Virus record (IMG/VR): IMGVR_UViG_3300034062_007872
Location: 1 to 51,207 of that record
DNA from: a virus
Direction: 5' to 3' (one strand)
Length of the DNA: 51,207 nt
Below the pieces are notes generated by a model, which saw only the letters and a list, made by a program, of their open reading frames with translations, was not told the DNA's origin and did no database searches. Made by a program: the position numbers and the translations under genes. Of the stretch, positions 49,227 through 51,207 are shown piece by piece. Each line of letters starts with the position of its first letter. The stretch's first letter is position 1.

Positions 49227-50633
49227 ATGTTAAATCCGTTTTTTCTCCAGGGTTCAAAAACTGAGCAGGGTTTAGTACAAGACCTGATTAATGAGGCCAT
49301 TCAAATCCATGGTGTCGATGTTTATTATCTTCCTAGAGAGTACGTAACAAAAAGAACGGTCATAAGAGAAGTAATAGAATCTAAATTTAATAATGCTTTT
49401 CCTTTAGAGGCTTATATTGACACTTATGAGGGATATGAAGGAGCCGGAGTTCTTTTAAGTAAATTTGGTATTCAACCAAGCACTGATATTACTCTCATTA
49501 TATCAAAAGAACGATACGAAACTTATATTACACCATTAATCAAAAATATTCCAAACATAAAATTACCAGACAGACCAAAAGAAGGCGATCTAATTTGGTT
49601 TCCTTTAGGTGATAGGTTATTTGAAATAAAATTCATTGAACATGAAATTCCTTTTTATCAACTACAAAAAACCTACGTTTATAATCTAAAGTGTGAACTC
49701 TTTAGGTATCAAGACGAAACTATTGCAACTGGTATTGATTTCATTGATGACAATACGATAACCGAAGGATATACAGAAATTTACAATATGTTGGGAATTG
49801 GGGCAACTGCCTCGGCAACGGCAACTATTGTTAATGGTGGGGTTAGATTTGTTATTGTCACCAATAGGGGCGATGGCTATAGAACGGCCCCTCAGGTGTC
49901 ATTCTCTGCGGCTCCACCGCCTGGAGAAACCGCTGCTGGTATCGCATCAATGATTTCTGGTATTGTTGATCTTTGCGAACCAGATGCAACTCTTCTTAGG
50001 GTACAATCAGTCCAATTAACAAACACTGGTTTTGGATATACTGTTGCTCCGTCTGTTTCATTCAGTGGAGGTGGTGGAGGTGGCGCCCAGGCGTTTGCAA
50101 CCATTGGTGATGGTATTGTTGGAATTGTTAGTGTCACAAATGGCGGTTCTGGTTTCCTAGTACCACCAAACGTTTCTTTTGTTGGGGCCGCAACAAGTTC
50201 GGCTATTGCAGTCGCTGTTCTTAATAATGGAACCATTTCACAGATTAATATTATCGATGCTGGTCTAGGTTATACAACCGCTCCATCAATTGTTATTGAT
50301 GCTCCTTATAGCTCCGGATTCGGTACTTATATTTTCAATGAAGAAGTCGTTGGCAGTGCCTCAAGTATGACGGCCAGGGTCAAAGATTGGAATGTTCAGA
50401 CATTAAAACTTCAATTATCCAATACCTCCGGGCCATTTACTCCTGGTGAATTAATTGTTGGTCAAGAATCCGGGGCCAGTTATCAAATTGTTTCTGGTAA
50501 TCAATTAACAACAATTGACGAAAAAATTGAAGACGATATTATTGTAGACGGGTTTACCCAAAATGACGATATTCAAATAGCCGCCAATGAAATACTTGAC
50601 TTTAGCGAAAGAAATCCATTCGGGGTGCCATAA
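49227..50633 (+). CDS. gp14: Neck protein gp14 with inserted GSGY repeats
   Basis: 468 residues; T4 gp14 has 256. The N-terminal 170 residues (QDLINEAIQIHGVDVYYLPREYVTKR, ESKFNNAFPLEAYIDTYEGYEG, DLIWFPLGDRLFEIKFIEHEIPFYQL) and the last 80 are ordinary gp14. Between about residues 190 and 365 sit four or five repeats VxxVxxTNxGxGYxxxPxVSFSGGGGGGAxAxAxI, the strand repeat of the giant baseplate proteins. They add a decoration-like loop to the neck. The gp15 start overlaps the stop. Confidence 0.85.
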   Translation: MLNPFFLQGSKTEQGLVQDLINEAIQIHGVDVYYLPREYVTKRTVIREVIESKFNNAFPLEAYIDTYEGYEGAGVLLSKFGIQPSTDITLIISKERYETYITPLIKNIPNIKLPDRPKEGDLIWFPLGDRLFEIKFIEHEIPFYQLQKTYVYNLKCELFRYQDETIATGIDFIDDNTITEGYTEIYNMLGIGATASATATIVNGGVRFVIVTNRGDGYRTAPQVSFSAAPPPGETAAGIASMISGIVDLCEPDATLLRVQSVQLTNTGFGYTVAPSVSFSGGGGGGAQAFATIGDGIVGIVSVTNGGSGFLVPPNVSFVGAATSSAIAVAVLNNGTISQINIIDAGLGYTTAPSIVIDAPYSSGFGTYIFNEEVVGSASSMTARVKDWNVQTLKLQLSNTSGPFTPGELIVGQESGASYQIVSGNQLTTIDEKIEDDIIVDGFTQNDDIQIAANEILDFSERNPFGVP

Positions 50634-51207
50634 TGTTTGAACACTTTTATTACGAGGCCATAAGAAAAACTGTTATTGCCTTCGGCACTCTATTTAATAA
50701 TATTTACATTAAACATAAAAATGATGAAGGCAATGTCGTATCAACTCAAAAGGTTTCTTTTGCGTATGGTCCTACCCAAAAATTTCTTGCAAGGCTAGAA
50801 CAATCGCCTGATCTGAATAAGCCAATTCAGATCACGACTCCTAGAATGTCTATGGAGATAATAGGACTTTCTTATGATTCTGCAAGAAAAGGTGGAACAA
50901 TGAGGTCTTTTACCACCACTGATGATAATAATAAACCAAGAAGATCTTATCTACCTGTTCCATACAACATTAATTTTGAACTGAGTATTTTTACTAAGTT
51001 GGAAGATGATATGTTCCAGATCGTGGAGCAGATTCTTCCTTATTTTCAGCCACATTATACAATAACCATAACACTTATTGATGAAATTAACGAAAAGAGA
51101 GACATAAAATTTACTCTTGATAATATTTCTTTAAGCGATAATTATGAAGGAAATTTTGAGCAAAGAAGAGCCCTTATCTGGACATTAAAGTTTACGGCAA
51201 AAACTTA
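50633..51207 (+). CDS. gp15: Tail sheath stabiliser gp15 (partial, cut by window end)
   Basis: About 191 codons are visible; no stop before the window ends (T4 gp15 has 272 residues). MFEHFYYEAIRKTVIAFGTLFNNIYI matches the gp15 opening, and NFELSIFTKLEDDMFQIVEQILPYFQPHY is almost word for word the T4 gp15 core (YELSIFTRYEDDMFQIVEQILPYFQPHF). gp15 ends the tail tube and sheath and binds the neck. Confidence 0.92.
   Translation, partial: MFEHFYYEAIRKTVIAFGTLFNNIYIKHKNDEGNVVSTQKVSFAYGPTQKFLARLEQSPDLNKPIQITTPRMSMEIIGLSYDSARKGGTMRSFTTTDDNNKPRRSYLPVPYNINFELSIFTKLEDDMFQIVEQILPYFQPHYTITITLIDEINEKRDIKFTLDNISLSDNYEGNFEQRRALIWTLKFTAKT

Overview
The window is a contiguous piece of a large T4-like myovirus genome, most probably a cyanophage. 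The evidence for the T4-like type is a row of recognisable T4-type baseplate and neck genes (gp25, gp6, gp7-like, gp8, gp13, gp14, gp15) in T4 order, late-promoter motifs of the T4 type (TATAAATA / CTAAATA), and capsid-targeting leader peptides like those of T4 internal proteins. The evidence for a cyanobacterial host is indirect: a cyanobacteria-type AbrB-like regulator (18200), the very large DUF4815 and YHYH virion proteins typical of cyanophages, and the CTAAATA form of the late promoter. No host gene is in the window, so the host is inferred.

Region 1 (1-4020) begins with the tail of a small protein ending in Gly and then a JAB/JAMM protease, an E2-like protein and a ThiF/E1-like enzyme. 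Together these look like a phage-borne ubiquitin-like conjugation/deconjugation cassette of the PRTRC kind. Three small phage genes and a strong terminator follow. Region 2 (4050-11600) is accessory: two probable late genes with a capsid-targeting motif, a PcfJ-like gene, a UvrD-like helicase, many small unknown genes, and five of the six paralogues made of 26-residue leucine-rich-variant (LRV) repeats. A fixed pair of motifs, TGGCACAA and a -10 hexamer 37 bp downstream, recurs in front of several genes.

Region 3 (11390-14720) carries an HNH homing-endonuclease gene on the minus strand, the decayed C-terminus of a second copy 0.7 kb away, an array of eight 21-22 bp repeats, about 700 bases of hairpin-rich DNA without a gene, the sixth LRV gene, and a ribbon-helix-helix protein placed directly behind six copies of an operator-like repeat.

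Region 4 (14720-20200) is a run of single-gene units. Each has a terminator, then a conserved 130-170 base structured element, then a sigma70-type promoter, then one small gene. Six element copies are seen and one hairpin shows compensatory base changes. This element family is, with the ubiquitin-like cassette, the best candidate for an undescribed system in the window.

Region 5 (20200-24590) starts the late half: a T4-type late promoter, a glycosyltransferase-like gene, small genes, then a minus-strand operon of four genes. Three of the four begin with MKTYK(E/Q)F(I/L), the capsid-targeting leader of T4 internal proteins. Their bodies look like an ADP-ribosyltransferase-like fold, a GNAT acetyltransferase and an unknown protein, so they are probably packaged and injected. 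Divergent late promoters lie between this operon and the baseplate genes. Region 6 (24593-51207) is the baseplate/neck operon, tightly packed with ATGA overlaps, with two giant proteins (2840 and 2580 residues) and gp15 cut off by the window end.
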